NCBI GenBank assembly: GCA_948470475.1
Contig: OX419344.1
Span: 21,067,225 to 21,131,224 of the forward strand
Source: Galaxea fascicularis
Taxonomy: Eukaryota; Cnidaria; Anthozoa; Scleractinia; Euphylliidae
Length of the DNA stretch: 64,000 nucleotides
Reading direction: 5' to 3'
Shown one piece after another: positions 34,534 through 45,417 of the stretch. Both the position numbers and the translations under genes were made by a program. Under the pieces are notes generated by a model. The model saw only the letters and a program-made list of their open reading frames with translations. It searched no databases and was not told the DNA's origin. Every line of letters begins with the position of its first letter. The first letter of the stretch is position 1.

Positions 34534-34590
34534 CTGACGAATACACTAGGCAGAAGTGTTGAAACGTTGGGTCGTGAGATGTAACTTTTT
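34534..34590 (+). ncRNA. Possible degenerate hammerhead-ribozyme-like motif of a retroelement
   Basis: CTGACGA (34534-34540) is followed by a potential stem (ACACT ... AGTGT, loop AGGCAGA) and GAAACGTTGGGTC (34561-34573). CUGANGA, a helix, then GAAA is the hammerhead core layout found in Penelope-like and related elements. The third helix is poorly supported, so this may be a decayed copy or chance. Confidence 0.3.
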
Positions 34591-36703
34591 AATCGTCAAT
34601 CCAGAATGGCATCAAACCACGCCTGATATTTTCAATTAATTCCCAAATTCATAGCCACGGGACTCGAAGGCGCAACGATTTTCAGTGGCCAGTGTTTCAT
34701 CACGATCTGATTTTCTTGTTCAGCTGCTAACTCGTATAACAGTCTTCACTTTCCATTGTAAAAATCTCTTGCTCCATAAAGAATTTTGTCTGGAGGCATC
34801 GCTACTGGCTGAGTTGTCTGTGTGATTTTTAGCTGAATTTTGTTTTCTCACAGTATTGCATGGTTTTGTCCCGCTAAAAAATTCAGCCTAAACTGGATTA
34901 AATTTACGTTTTGTTTAATAAAGAGGCTACATACACCAACAAGAGCACTATACCATTGTTTTCTGGTAAATCAGGTGTCATATAATAGATGCCACTTTCG
35001 AGTTTTCGAACTCCCGACTTCTCGTATCAAATTCCATTCCCTTACCTCAGTTGCCAGAGGTTATTTTCTCAACGGGCCTCGGGAGCGCAGCAGGGTACAT
35101 TTCCCTTGGAGGTTCGAAAAATCCTGTGGGATTCCACTGCACGTGAACTACGATGACAGGGCTGATGACTGAGTCAGTAGAATGAGAGCTGATTAAACTT
35201 CTGCGGGACCCGTGGTGATCTTAAATTTAGGATCTACTCGGGGTTTTTTGTTTGTTTGTTTGTTTGTTCGTTTAATTTCCACCTTTGCTTCCATGGTAAA
35301 CAAAACATCATTACTGAAAAATACTTTCAGTATAAACTGCGTATAGAGAATGCCACAAGATGTTGAAGAAATGTTATGTAATGTCACCTTTGACCAAACT
35401 CAACAAGCACTACTTGATCGTGGGTTTGGGGACGGCAAGGCATACGCGTATGTAGCGTTTACACGAGGGAATATGAACTGAATCGATGTTGCCGTGTGAA
35501 CAAAACTCAAACGTCAGGGCGAACAAAAGACCACTGTGTGAGACTGTCAGGAGTAGTATGAAGTCTCGAATAACGGCTTGTAGTTCGATGAAAAAATGTG
35601 CTACCTGGGCCGTCATAGATCACATGAAAACCTGAAGAAGCCATACAAACTAGGATGCCTATTCATTAGATATAACTGAAAAGCCCACTGTCATTTTTCA
35701 GCTTAAATTTTTTGTTTAGTTTTCAATACCTATAATTTTCGACTCCCGGCATTGCCTCGAATCCAATGATCTTTTCAATTGATGGCTAAAACAAGGAATC
35801 AAGTCTACAGCATTTTTCAAATCAGGGCACACCCATAGGGTACTATGGTCAGGTTGGGCAGGTGATAGGGGACAAAACGTGACAATTGTAAACTCAAAGT
35901 TCTTCACTCTAGCTCGATCACCTTAGACTCGCTGTCACTTGCTTCGCTCATTAAACCTTCAATTCCCAAAATCGATCAGCATGTAACTTCTCCTTATAAT
36001 ATCAATACATAGTCCAGTAGACAGGTGATGAGAATATATTATCGGCCAGAGGGTGTTACCTTGAAATAACTTCAAAAATCTCTCAACGAATTTACACTTA
36101 AACCTGTACAGAAAGGAGAACATTTAGAGGGTGAAAATGAGCTTGTTCAGGTAAAACTAGTCTCGTACTCAACGTTAAGTTCAGTTATGATAATACGCCA
36201 TCGGGTTACGATTTCGATACCCATATCGGCACTGAAAATCGTCACCTTAACAACAGCATCATCTCCGCGGCGTCTCCAAGGTGCCATGAAACTTCGTTTT
36301 TTGTTATAATGAGTGCAGCTAATGCTAAATTTAGTTAACATTTAATTCAACGTGACACACACTTTGGCCTTCACTTTGAAACAACCGGCGGTACTTATGA
36401 GTATCGACAACTTTGAAGGTGATATCGAACACAAGGTATATTATGTCGGCCCACTGACGGCCAATAGCTCCTCGTGGCACCACTCCCTTGTCACAAGTTG
36501 TGGTGAAATGCCATCACTCCTATTTAGGGCGGTTTACAAGCCCAAGCACAACTCGTCACAATTTGTCACACGGCATCACGAGTTCCGGCCATGCGTTCAA
36601 ACACATGCAGGAAAGTATCAATCAAGGGCAGGGCACCGAATAAATTCAGCTTATTTGCCACGACCAGTGTTATAACACGTTTGTAATCAGTTAAACCGGC
36701 GAA
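34591..36703. other. Gene-free stretch upstream of the first ML gene
   Basis: Apart from a short GTTT run at about 35246-35270, I see no exon, RNA gene or defined repeat. Open frames here stay under 110 codons with no family resemblance. Confidence 0.35.
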
Positions 36704-37219
36704 ATGGCTCTGCGTCTGGCAGCAATCTTCGTGTTTGCTCTCTTGTCGATTGCTAGCACTGTAGCTGTTGAAGAACCATACGTGTACGAACCTTTTGTGT
36801 CGAAACACTCGGTGGCTGTCCGTGCACCGATTAAGTTCAAGACCTGTGGTGGGTACGCAGATGTCTCTGACGTGGACATAGAGCCTTTGATTAAGACAAA
36901 GGAAGGGCGGTACGAGTTCAAGAAAGGAAGTACAGTGAACATTACTGTTCAATTCAAACTGAAGGAAATCATGAAGAGTGGAAAACTGACCATTTACGGG
37001 AAAGTTGGCGCTATAAAAATGAAGATTGCTGAGACTAATGTTTGCAGGGGACACAACCTTGATTGTCCATTAGAAAAAGGAGAGGAGTACAAATTTGTCA
37101 TGTCCTTGTTGGTAAAACAAGCTTTTCCTTCTGTGCGAGCGACGATCCAGGCTGAAGCGAGGCAGTGGGGCGGGAAGATGGTGCTCTGTATTAATTTCGC
37201 GGCTATAATCACCGGCTAG
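36704..37219 (+). CDS. Secreted ML-domain (NPC2/MD-2-like) lipid-binding protein, four-cysteine form
   Basis: 171 residues in one exon. A signal peptide (MALRLAAIFVFALLSIASTVA) is followed by an ML-domain layout: FKTCGGYADVSDVDIEP, KKGSTVNITVQF (with an NIT glycosylation site), SGKLTIYGKVG, NVCRGHNLDCPLEKGEEY and MVLCINFAAII. NPC2-family proteins bind sterols or other lipids in lysosomes or outside cells. Canonical NPC2 has six cysteines in three pairs, and here only four remain: the short loop pair present in the two paralogues at 42306 and 44575 (EPCPSQPC) reads EPLIKTKEG. The ligand is unknown. The gene is intronless, like its paralogues. Confidence 0.9.
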   Translation: MALRLAAIFVFALLSIASTVAVEEPYVYEPFVSKHSVAVRAPIKFKTCGGYADVSDVDIEPLIKTKEGRYEFKKGSTVNITVQFKLKEIMKSGKLTIYGKVGAIKMKIAETNVCRGHNLDCPLEKGEEYKFVMSLLVKQAFPSVRATIQAEARQWGGKMVLCINFAAIITG

Positions 37220-37335
37220 TAACTACAGTCAATGATCAATAATGAAACTGCCTGCACTCTCATTGGCGACGAATGATCCAGAAATCGGCGTGATCTGCAG
37301 TAAAGAAGTCGAATTACACATCTTTGATAAAGAAT

Positions 37336-37527
37336 AGGTACATATATATGTTGTGCCGCGTAGCACTATAAACACATACAAGTGGTGGAACAGAGAATTA
37401 ACTCTGAAGTGTAAATTAAAGTGCTAGGAGAAACCCATGAAAAACCCACTGGGCGTTAGCCCTAGTAAAGGGTTTCTCGTAGCACTTTAATTTACACTTC
37501 AGAGTTAATTCTCTGTTCCACCACTTG
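37336..37527. mobile_element. 192-bp hairpin-plus-tail element with 13-bp target duplication
   Basis: TTTGATAAAGAAT flanks the element perfectly (37323-37335, 37528-37540). The first about 42 bases form an unpaired tail (TGTTGTGCCGCGTAGCAC). The rest is a near-perfect hairpin with arms of about 58 bp (CAAGTGGTGGAACAGAG ... CTCTGTTCCACCACTTG) around a loop of about 33 nt. It shares layout, tail word and arm words with 49128-49322, which lies in the opposite orientation. Confidence 0.88.
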
Positions 37528-38567
37528 TTTGATAAAGAATGACTGGTAGTTCTCATAGACTGTGAACACATTAATTATGGTTTTGTGATTTTCTTTTTCC
37601 AGCTACAAGTAATCTAAATAGGGCTTGAACACGCCAGGAAAACTTGTTTAAGTTTAAATCGTTTCCTTTTTTTTTTTCACTTTTATCAAATGTAAGCAAT
37701 GTTCTGTGACTTGTCTTGCACTTTTATTGTACTTTTAACACGAAAACAGGATCACTTATGTTTTCGGCTTTCAAAATGTTGCTTAAAAAGGTAGATTTTG
37801 ATGTGTGATTTTAAAATGCATGATTAGTTTAAGGACTGATTGCTTGGTTTCCGTAACCAACTTAGAGGCTGAGTTATACCCATTCAGTTTCAATTAGTCA
37901 AAAGAGCCTTTCAGAGTGCACTGTTAAACTACCAACTGAAACGGCAATGTGAGATTAAAGGTATTAAAAAAGTTCCGTGGAAAAGTTTTCATTTTATTGT
38001 TGTTCACAGCAAGCTAAGGCAGCGAGACTCATTAGCTAAGACAACAAAAAGGCCCTCGCTGAAAAAGAAACGTTTCTCAATGGTTCATCAAGGAACGACC
38101 TCAATTTGTAAAACGGGTTTTCTAGGAAAGTGTTAAGCCGATATGTTTAACTGAAAATGAATAGATCTCGTTAAATTATTGACTTTTGAACGACGTGATG
38201 TGATACTAGATCACCTAAGAAGGGATCGCGATTCCGGTGCGCGCATAAGGACATGACGTCACCATTAGCATTGTAACATTTGATATGACTGGTTTATTTC
38301 CGCCCAATCGCATTATTGGTTATATTACAGTAACAACGCTTGCAAGTACGACAGTTCGTTGGAGTTTACGAGGAAACGTTTTAATTTTGTCAGCCACGTT
38401 AACAGTAAAATAGTCAAACAACTCAAAATATTTAAAATTGTATTGTTGTGAAAGTCGGTCTCACAAGAAACGGCAAACTTCGGCGAATATTCGAGACGAG
38501 ACTTGAGACTCTAATCTGGAGACCGGGAGTACGGTGTACGATGGAGATCATTAACAATTTTACAACA

Positions 38568-38815
38568 ACTTGATTCTATGAAATGAAACTTCATTCTTTG
38601 AAACACAAACTTGATTCTTTAAAACATAAACTTGATTCTTTGAAACGCAAACTTGATTCCTGTAAAACGTAAATTTGATTCTTTGAAACATAAACTTGAT
38701 TCTTTGAAACTTAAACTTGATTTCTGCAAAACGCAAACTTGATTCTTTGAAACGTAAACTTGATTACTGCAAAACGCAAACTTGATTCTTTAAAACGTAA
38801 ACTTGAATTCCGCAA
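38568..38815. repeat. Minisatellite, 21-22-bp unit, about 11-12 copies
   Basis: Tandem array of AAACTTGATTCTTTGAAACG-like units. A variant unit with CTGCAAAACGC in place of CTTTGAAACG alternates with the basic unit towards the right end, giving a higher-order period of about 43 bp. Confidence 0.9.
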
Positions 38816-41016
38816 AAGTGCAACCACAGGTAGCCCAAGGTCTACCGACGGTCTTAGCTGACCTTTGTGATGTAAACACCAGCGAAATGGTGAAATTATA
38901 AGGCTTTGTACGGCCGGAAAAGCGTATTTGAACGGAGAACTGTAGCAACGATTTTCAACAAAACTGACTTCCCACCTTCCTTTGTGGTACGTTTTGTGTC
39001 CTGTGTGGTTCTTGGGCCAATTTGAAGAGATTTGGCGGAGTTTCAGTTCTAACAGTTTCTCTCTATATATATATATATTTTTTTTTTTTCAAGGTTCCAG
39101 TCGCTTCTCGGGTAAACTACCCAACGTACCTTGGAAAGATACATTTAGAGAGCGAGAAACCGGGTAAGGGTTTCAAACTTCCAGCGTTACCCCTATACCC
39201 AACGATCGGGTAATTACCGCCGGGACACTCCATAGCTGGTTTTATAACATGGGGTAACTGTCAAGAAAAATCTTTTGTTCTCTTAACTTGTCCAAACTCC
39301 ACACAATCAAATTTCTTGGTCAGAATAGTCCGCTTTTATTAAACATATTTATGGGCTCCTAACATTTTGCATGTTTCTCAAGGAAAATATCTATAAGCCA
39401 CGCCGCCCAGTAACCACCATCAGTCCCATTTCGCATGATTAATTTCGCAAAATGTCCTGAGCCAGTTTAATATCAATGACTGCTTTGACTTGCCATTACG
39501 CAACAGGTGATTGGCTAACTGATAGCGAAAAAATTCCTAACTTTCGTAATAATTTCGCGGTGAACCCACTTTGGATTGCCAAATACTTGGTGGGGACGGG
39601 TCAAGATCCCGATAAGTACAGGTTCGCTTGAGCTAATATTCCCGTTTCGGGACAGTGGGGTGAAAAGCCATGCCTTATCCAGCGGTATACGTCCTCGTAT
39701 AGGTCATATAGTGGAGTATCCCCCCCCCCCTCCCAGTCTCCCGGTGTGGTGCAAAAATGAAATCTTGCTTGACTTCTGTGGGTTCTAGTATAATTGTTTC
39801 AAAACTAATGAGCTCAAATTCTAAAGCCAAATTAGACTCAAATTAGGATTACACGGGGCATGACACGTGCCATTCGCTATTTCATCCCCACCCCCTATAG
39901 GCTGTCCACTTATGAAAAGACCTAATGTCCACGTGCAACTCGCATCTTTGAAACGCATAGATTCTTCTTCAATTGTTTTTTAATTTCCTTTTTCTTTTTC
40001 CATTTTTTTGACAAAGAAAGTTGGGAAAATTTGTTATCCTCGCCCTACAAACCTCGAAATTGTGATCAACGATCAACAGTTTATTGACTATCGAAATTAT
40101 CGACATGTCAGGGCCTGTTATCAACCTCTGGGGCAGGTAATGGACCATTTGTCGTCCCTCTGGAGTTTGAATAACCTCTGAATTCGTACTTTTTTCTCCC
40201 TCTCTCCCTCCTAGTTCTCTCATCTAATTTGCATAATTTTACTTCCAGTCTACGTCATTTAGGAGTAGCGAAATGACAAAGCTTGAAAACAAAGTCAGGG
40301 TTTTACGGGATCAATCAGATACGAGCGACGAAAGGATCCTCGTGCGGCTCGTTTCCCTTGCCGCTCGCGATCGCATCCACCACTCGCGCTCGAAAACATC
40401 CCCCCCGCGACCCCAAAAGAGACCTAGCTCGTAGGCTGAAAAATATATTCCTATAGTCTCTTCAAAAATAATTGGTCGTATTTAAATTTTCAGTCAGTAA
40501 AGCGTAAGCAAATGTGTTATCCGTCCTTTGCTCATTGTCCTGTCTAGACAAGTCTTAGCACATGCAACTTCCGCACCCCCTGTACGCCAGTTATGTATCC
40601 ATTTTGTGACTCAAACTCTATTTATGATCGCCGGTTTAGTTACAAGGTTAGTCACGAGAGTTTTGCATGTGATTATTGTACATAATCAAATTTTTCATGC
40701 TGTATTTAGTGGTTGTTGGTAAAACGCGTAACAAAGTAACGGGTGATGGCGTAAGGAGAATTGGCGTAACAAGTTTTTTTTGATAGATTTTATATGAAAA
40801 ATTAAAAATCCCCTTTTCTGCAGTTGAACTTTTGCCTTTTGTTAAGTCACTAGAAAGAGAGTACTATGTAAATTTGCAGACCAGGAGAAGTGAGATACGG
40901 GTTTGACTGTATAATTCATTGTACTCTCTCTTTTTTCTTCCTTTTTTTTGCGTTGTTGTAGTGGTAATAATCTGCGTAACGAGGACTTTTTTTAAATTCT
41001 CGTTTTACCATTTGTT

Positions 41017-41298
41017 TTATGTTTTTGTTTTCAAGCGAAGGCGTACGCAAATTTCGACTGGTGATCCGTGATTTAGTTGATCTTTACCGATCCGATACAT
41101 GGCATAGCATAGCAATACTGAAACTGCGCAAGGCGTCCTTAGACCTTTCAGAGAGTAATCGACACTTAGTTTGCCCTTACCTCTAATAAACTTATCCACA
41201 TATTCCTGTTTCTGCGGAGCTCTGATTATACCTAGCATAAGAGATTCGGGTATCGCTATCATTTCCTTCGACCTTAATCGGAGTTGGGGGATCTTCAT
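41017..41298 (-). other. 93-codon open frame kept in both duplication units (copy A)
   Basis: Starts MKIPQLRLRSKEMIAIPESL and ends RLRLKTKT; it has no signal peptide and no family I recognise. The matching frame at 43286-43567 differs by one amino acid. Because the duplication is recent, this conservation alone does not prove it is coding. Confidence 0.25.
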
Positions 41299-42305
41299 GA
41301 AAATCCCTCATTCAATCACTAGCGAACCAATCTCTCTGGGATGTGCTGCTCTTTAAAATCTGAGGATCGATCTACAGAAAGAATACAGAGTAATATTACG
41401 GCGGTTGGGATTTGGCAAAGTTTGAATGCAAATGACTTAGTAAAAGATCTAACGAAGTCAACCAAGTACTGTCAGTTTGTGCTTTTCCGTCGCCCCGAGC
41501 TCTTTTAGGCTTCATTTCGCGAGATCATTTCTTTACCGTGATGCATGAAAGATAACTTGACAAAGCAAAACTTTATTTTTACATTTTTAAAAAGATAACT
41601 GATACATAAGGTGCTTGTTTTAAACGAACCGGAACACGTTCTACAAAAGTTCCGAACACGACTGTGTAAACGAAAACAATTCTAGAAGTGATCTGGAAAC
41701 AAAGAAAACCTTATGAACATAAAAGATATATTACGAAACATAATGTTCCTGCTAGTTGAGCAAGTAATTTATCGCCGTATAAATGCGGTCAGGATACAAC
41801 TAATATGGTCCTCAGGATCCCTAAAAGTTAGACCGCGAACATTTTTTACCAAAAGAACGCGAAAAAAAGGACAGATACAATATTTCCATAATACTCTCTC
41901 TCTCTCTCTCTTTCTAGTGACTAGCAAAAGTTCAAGTGCAGAAAAGGATGAAGATGAAATCTGTTTTAAAAAACTTGTTACACCGATTTATCGATTCAAT
42001 TCTAATTACGCGTTTACACCGTTACCCGCTACGGGGTTCACGCGTTTTACCAACACAAGTCACCGGTTGTTGGCCGGCGCAAACGACACAGGCACTGCTG
42101 ATAACTCAATGAACACTAGAATGAACACAGTCTTTATTCCTCAGTCGACCACGAGGGTTTTGCTACAACGAGAACTTTGGGTAGCCCGGATGTAGTTTCC
42201 CTCAGTGAGGGCCTAGGTACAAGCGATGGGCCAAAACTGCCACGCGATCGAGGAAGTCATACTGTTGACAACTTTAATCATTCGCTAACGCTCCACTGAG
42301 CCAAG

Positions 42306-42773
42306 ATGACTGTGAACCACGGAATAGTCGCTCTTTTTGGCGTCCTTGCTTTCTTCGTCACTGTATCAGTTGGAAGGATAGTTCAAGTTGAGCATTGTCG
42401 AGACAAATCTGCCCCCTTGCCAAATTTCGTAGATATTGAGCCATGTCCGTCACAACCATGCATTTTTCCTAAAGGAGTAACAGTGAATGCTACTATCAGT
42501 TTTACCCCAACAGAACAACTGACCACTGGAAAATTGGAGGTTATCGGGATAATTGGAGGCGGACACATTCCCTTTCCTTTGCCCAAGCAGAATCCGTGTG
42601 ATGGTTTTGACCTACAATGTCCACTGAAACCAAATGTGGCTGACAAACTGAGCTTATCGTTTCCTGTAAAGCCATCATATCCTTCGCTTCAGCTGCGAGC
42701 GATTTTCGACTTGAAAGATCAGACCAACAAGTACGTGTTTTGTTTCGAAATGGCTCTGAAAATCGGCGAATGA
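42306..42773 (+). CDS. Secreted ML-domain (NPC2-like) protein, duplicate A
   Basis: 155 residues, single exon. Signal peptide MTVNHGIVALFGVLAFFVTVSVG, then IVQVEHCRDKSAPLPNFVDI, EPCPSQPC, FPKGVTVNATISFTP (NAT glycosylation site), GKLEVIGIIGG, NPCDGFDLQCPLKP and YVFCFEMALKIGE. Six cysteines in the canonical NPC2 spacing allow three disulphides. Length (about 130 mature residues) fits the family. The likely role is binding sterols or other lipids in a lysosomal or extracellular space. NPC2-like proteins are expanded in anthozoans and linked to symbiotic sterol transfer, but that role for this copy is only inference. It lies 2,269 bp upstream of duplicate B and differs from it mainly at amino-acid-changing sites. 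The start ATG is shared in both copies, with AAG directly before it. Confidence 0.93.
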   Translation: MTVNHGIVALFGVLAFFVTVSVGRIVQVEHCRDKSAPLPNFVDIEPCPSQPCIFPKGVTVNATISFTPTEQLTTGKLEVIGIIGGGHIPFPLPKQNPCDGFDLQCPLKPNVADKLSLSFPVKPSYPSLQLRAIFDLKDQTNKYVFCFEMALKIGE

Positions 42774-43285
42774 TCAGTGGAAAGAATGTTGGCCGGTTTT
42801 AATCATGATGCAAGTGATTGCATGGATACCTTTAATTTGGAAACTTGAAAGAATGAACGAATGAAGAACTTTATTCATGTGTTGATGTATTTAGCTGACG
42901 TTTAAGTTAAACGACTTCAGTTCGTACTGCGTAAAGAAAACTATTGTTAAATGCTAGTTCATCGGACAAATTTATATAAAGTAATCTTTCGTTATTAGCG
43001 GTGATAAAATCTTAGAGCGCCTTTAATACGATTTGTGTTAAGTTATCAGAAAGGCCGTCATGTTGACACAGATCTCCAAGTCTCGTGTATTGAGCGTGAC
43101 ACCCACGGAAACGAATGCCATCTTACGCTCTCGGGATCAATGGATACCAGGAGAAGTGAGATACAGGTTTGACTGTATAGTTTATTGTACTCTCTCTTTT
43201 TTCTTCCTTTTTTTTTTTTGCGTTGTTGTAGTGGTAATAATCTGCGTAACGAGGACTTTTTTAAATTCTCGTTTTACCATTTGTT

Positions 43286-43567
43286 TTATGTTTTTGTTTT
43301 CAAGCGAAGGCGTACGCAAATTTCGACTGGTGATCCGTGATTTAGTTGATCTTTACCGATCCGATACGTAGCATAGCATAGCAATACTGAAACTGCGCAA
43401 GGCGTCCGTAGACCTTTCAGAGAGTAATCGACACTTAGTTTGCCCTTACCTCTAATAAACTTATCCACATATTCCTGTTTCTGCGGAGCTCTGATTATAC
43501 CTAGCATAAGAGATTCGGGTATCGCTATCATTTCCTTCGACCTTAATCGGAGTTGGGGGATCTTCAT
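43286..43567 (-). other. 93-codon open frame kept in both duplication units (copy B)
   Basis: Same frame as 41017-41298 with a Met-to-Thr change in the CYAMYRIG segment and two silent differences. Function unknown; may be non-coding. Confidence 0.25.
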
Positions 43568-44574
43568 GAAAATCCCTCATTCAATCACTAGCGAACCAAA
43601 TTTCTCTGGGATGTGCCGCTTTTTAAAATCTGAGGATCGATCTACAGAAAGAATACAGAGGAATATTACGGCGGTTGTGATTTGACAAAGTTTGAATGCA
43701 AATGATTTAATAAAAGATCTAACGAAGTCAACCAAGTACTGTCAGGTTGTGTTTTTCTGTCGCCCCGAGCTCTTTTAGGCTTCATTTCGCGAGATCATTT
43801 CTTTACCGTGATGCATGAAAGATAACTTGACAAAGCAAAACTTTATTTTTACATTTTTAAAAAGATAACTGATACATAAGGTGCTTGTTTCAAACGAACC
43901 GGAACACGTTCTACAAAAATTTCGAACACGACTGTGTAAACGAAAACAGTTTCTATTTCTAGAAGTGATCTGGAAACAAAAAAACCTTATGAACATAAAA
44001 GATATATTACGAAACATAATGTTTCTGCTAGTTGTGCAAGGTCAGGATACAACTAATATGGTCCTCAGAATCCCTAAAAGTTAGACCGCGAACATTTTTT
44101 ACCAAAAGAACGCGAAAAAAAGGACAGATACAATATTTCCATAAAACTCTCTCTCTCTTTCTAGTGACTAGCAAAAGTTCATGTGCAGAAAAGGATGAAG
44201 ATGAAATCTGTTTTAAAAACCTTGTTACACCGATTTATCGATTCAATTCTAATTACGCGTTTACACCGTTACCCGCTACGGCGTTCACGCGTTTTACCTA
44301 CAACATGATGATCATAAATAAACACATGTCACCGGTTGTTGGCCGGCGCAAACGACACAGGCACTGCTGATAACTCAATGAACACTAGAATGAACACAGT
44401 CTTTATTCCTCAGTCGACCACGAGGGTTTTGCTACAACGAGAACTTTGGGTAGCCCGGATGTAGTTTCCCTCAGTGAGGGCCTAGGTACAAGCGATGGGT
44501 CAAAACTGCCACGCGATCGAGGAAGTCATACTGTTGACAACTTTAATCATTCGCTAACGCTCCACTGAGCCAAG

Positions 44575-45042
44575 ATGACTGTGAACCACGGAATAGTCGC
44601 TCTTTTTGGCGTCCTTGCTTTCTTCGGCACCGTATCAGTTGGAAAGATAGTTCAAGTTTTTCCTTGTGAACACACATCTGCCCCCTTGCCAAACTTCGTA
44701 GATATTGAGCCATGTCCGTCACAACCATGCACTTTCCCTAAAGGAGTAACAGTGAATGCTACTTTCAGTTTTACACCAACAGAAGTACTGACCACTGGAA
44801 AATTGGAGGTTATCGGGGTAATTGGAGGCCAACACATTCCCTTTCCTTTGCCCAAGCAGAATCCGTGTGATGGTTTTGACCTACAATGTCCACTGAAACC
44901 AAATGTGGCTGAGAAACTGAGCTTATCGTTTCCTGTAAAGCCAGCATATCCTTCGCTTCAGCTGCTAGCGATTTTCGACTTGAAAGATCAGACCAACAAG
45001 TACGTGTTTTGTTTCCAAATAGCTGTGAAAATCGGCGAATGA
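44575..45042 (+). CDS. Secreted ML-domain (NPC2-like) protein, duplicate B
   Basis: 155 residues, single exon. Signal peptide MTVNHGIVALFGVLAFFGTVSVG, then IVQVFPCEHTSAPLPNF, EPCPSQPC, FPKGVTVNATFSF, GKLEVIGVIGGQHIPF, NPCDGFDLQCPLKP and YVFCFQIAVKIGE. All six cysteines and the NAT site are kept relative to duplicate A. Changes cluster at the mature N-terminus (VEHCRDKS versus VFPCEHTS) and in positions expected to line the lipid pocket or rim (I/F in NATxSF, G/Q in GGxHI, M/I and L/V near the C-terminus). Counted by hand, the two coding sequences differ at 27 bases, 23 of which change the protein. A role in lipid binding or transfer is inferred from the family. Confidence 0.93.
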   Translation: MTVNHGIVALFGVLAFFGTVSVGKIVQVFPCEHTSAPLPNFVDIEPCPSQPCTFPKGVTVNATFSFTPTEVLTTGKLEVIGVIGGQHIPFPLPKQNPCDGFDLQCPLKPNVAEKLSLSFPVKPAYPSLQLLAIFDLKDQTNKYVFCFQIAVKIGE

Positions 45043-45417
45043 TCAGTGGAAAGAATGTTGGACGGTTTTAATCATGATGCAAGTGATTGCACGGATACCT
45101 TTAATTTGGAAACTTGAATGATGAACGAATGAAGAACTTTATTCATGTGTCGATGTATTTAGCTGACGCTAATTGGGGAATTTTAAACGACTTCAGTTCG
45201 TACTGCGTAAAGAAAACTATTGTTAAATGCTAGTTCATCGGACAAATTTATATAAAGTAAGCTTTGGTTATTAGCGGTGATAAAATCTTAGAGCGCCTTT
45301 TATAATACGATTTGTGTTAAGTTATCAGAAAGGCCGTCATGTTGACACAGATCTCCAAGTCTCGTGTATTGAGCGTGACACCCACGGAAACGAATGCCAT
45401 CTTATGCTCTCGCGCTA

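Larger units (their letters stand above)
37220..40879. other. Spacer after the first ML gene
   Basis: Contains the hairpin element at 37336-37527, the minisatellite at 38568-38815 and a TA/T run near 39063-39090. Around 39575-39760 is a G/C-run-rich repeat-like piece with a GGTATACG...GGAGTATCC core. No gene is supported. Confidence 0.4.
40880..43148 (+). repeat. Tandem segmental duplication, unit A
   Basis: Begins near CCAGGAGAAGTGAGATAC and repeats at 43149 with a constant offset of 2,269 bp, as shown by the ML gene pair (42306/44575) and other matched landmarks. Non-coding parts differ by about 1-3 percent plus a few indels (for example a 23-bp insertion near 41764). Confidence 0.92.
43149..45417 (+). 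repeat. Tandem segmental duplication, unit B
   Basis: Second copy of 40880-43148 in direct orientation. It ends near CATCTTATGCTCTCGCGC, where unit A reads CATCTTACGCTCTCGGGA before running directly into unit B. Confidence 0.92.
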
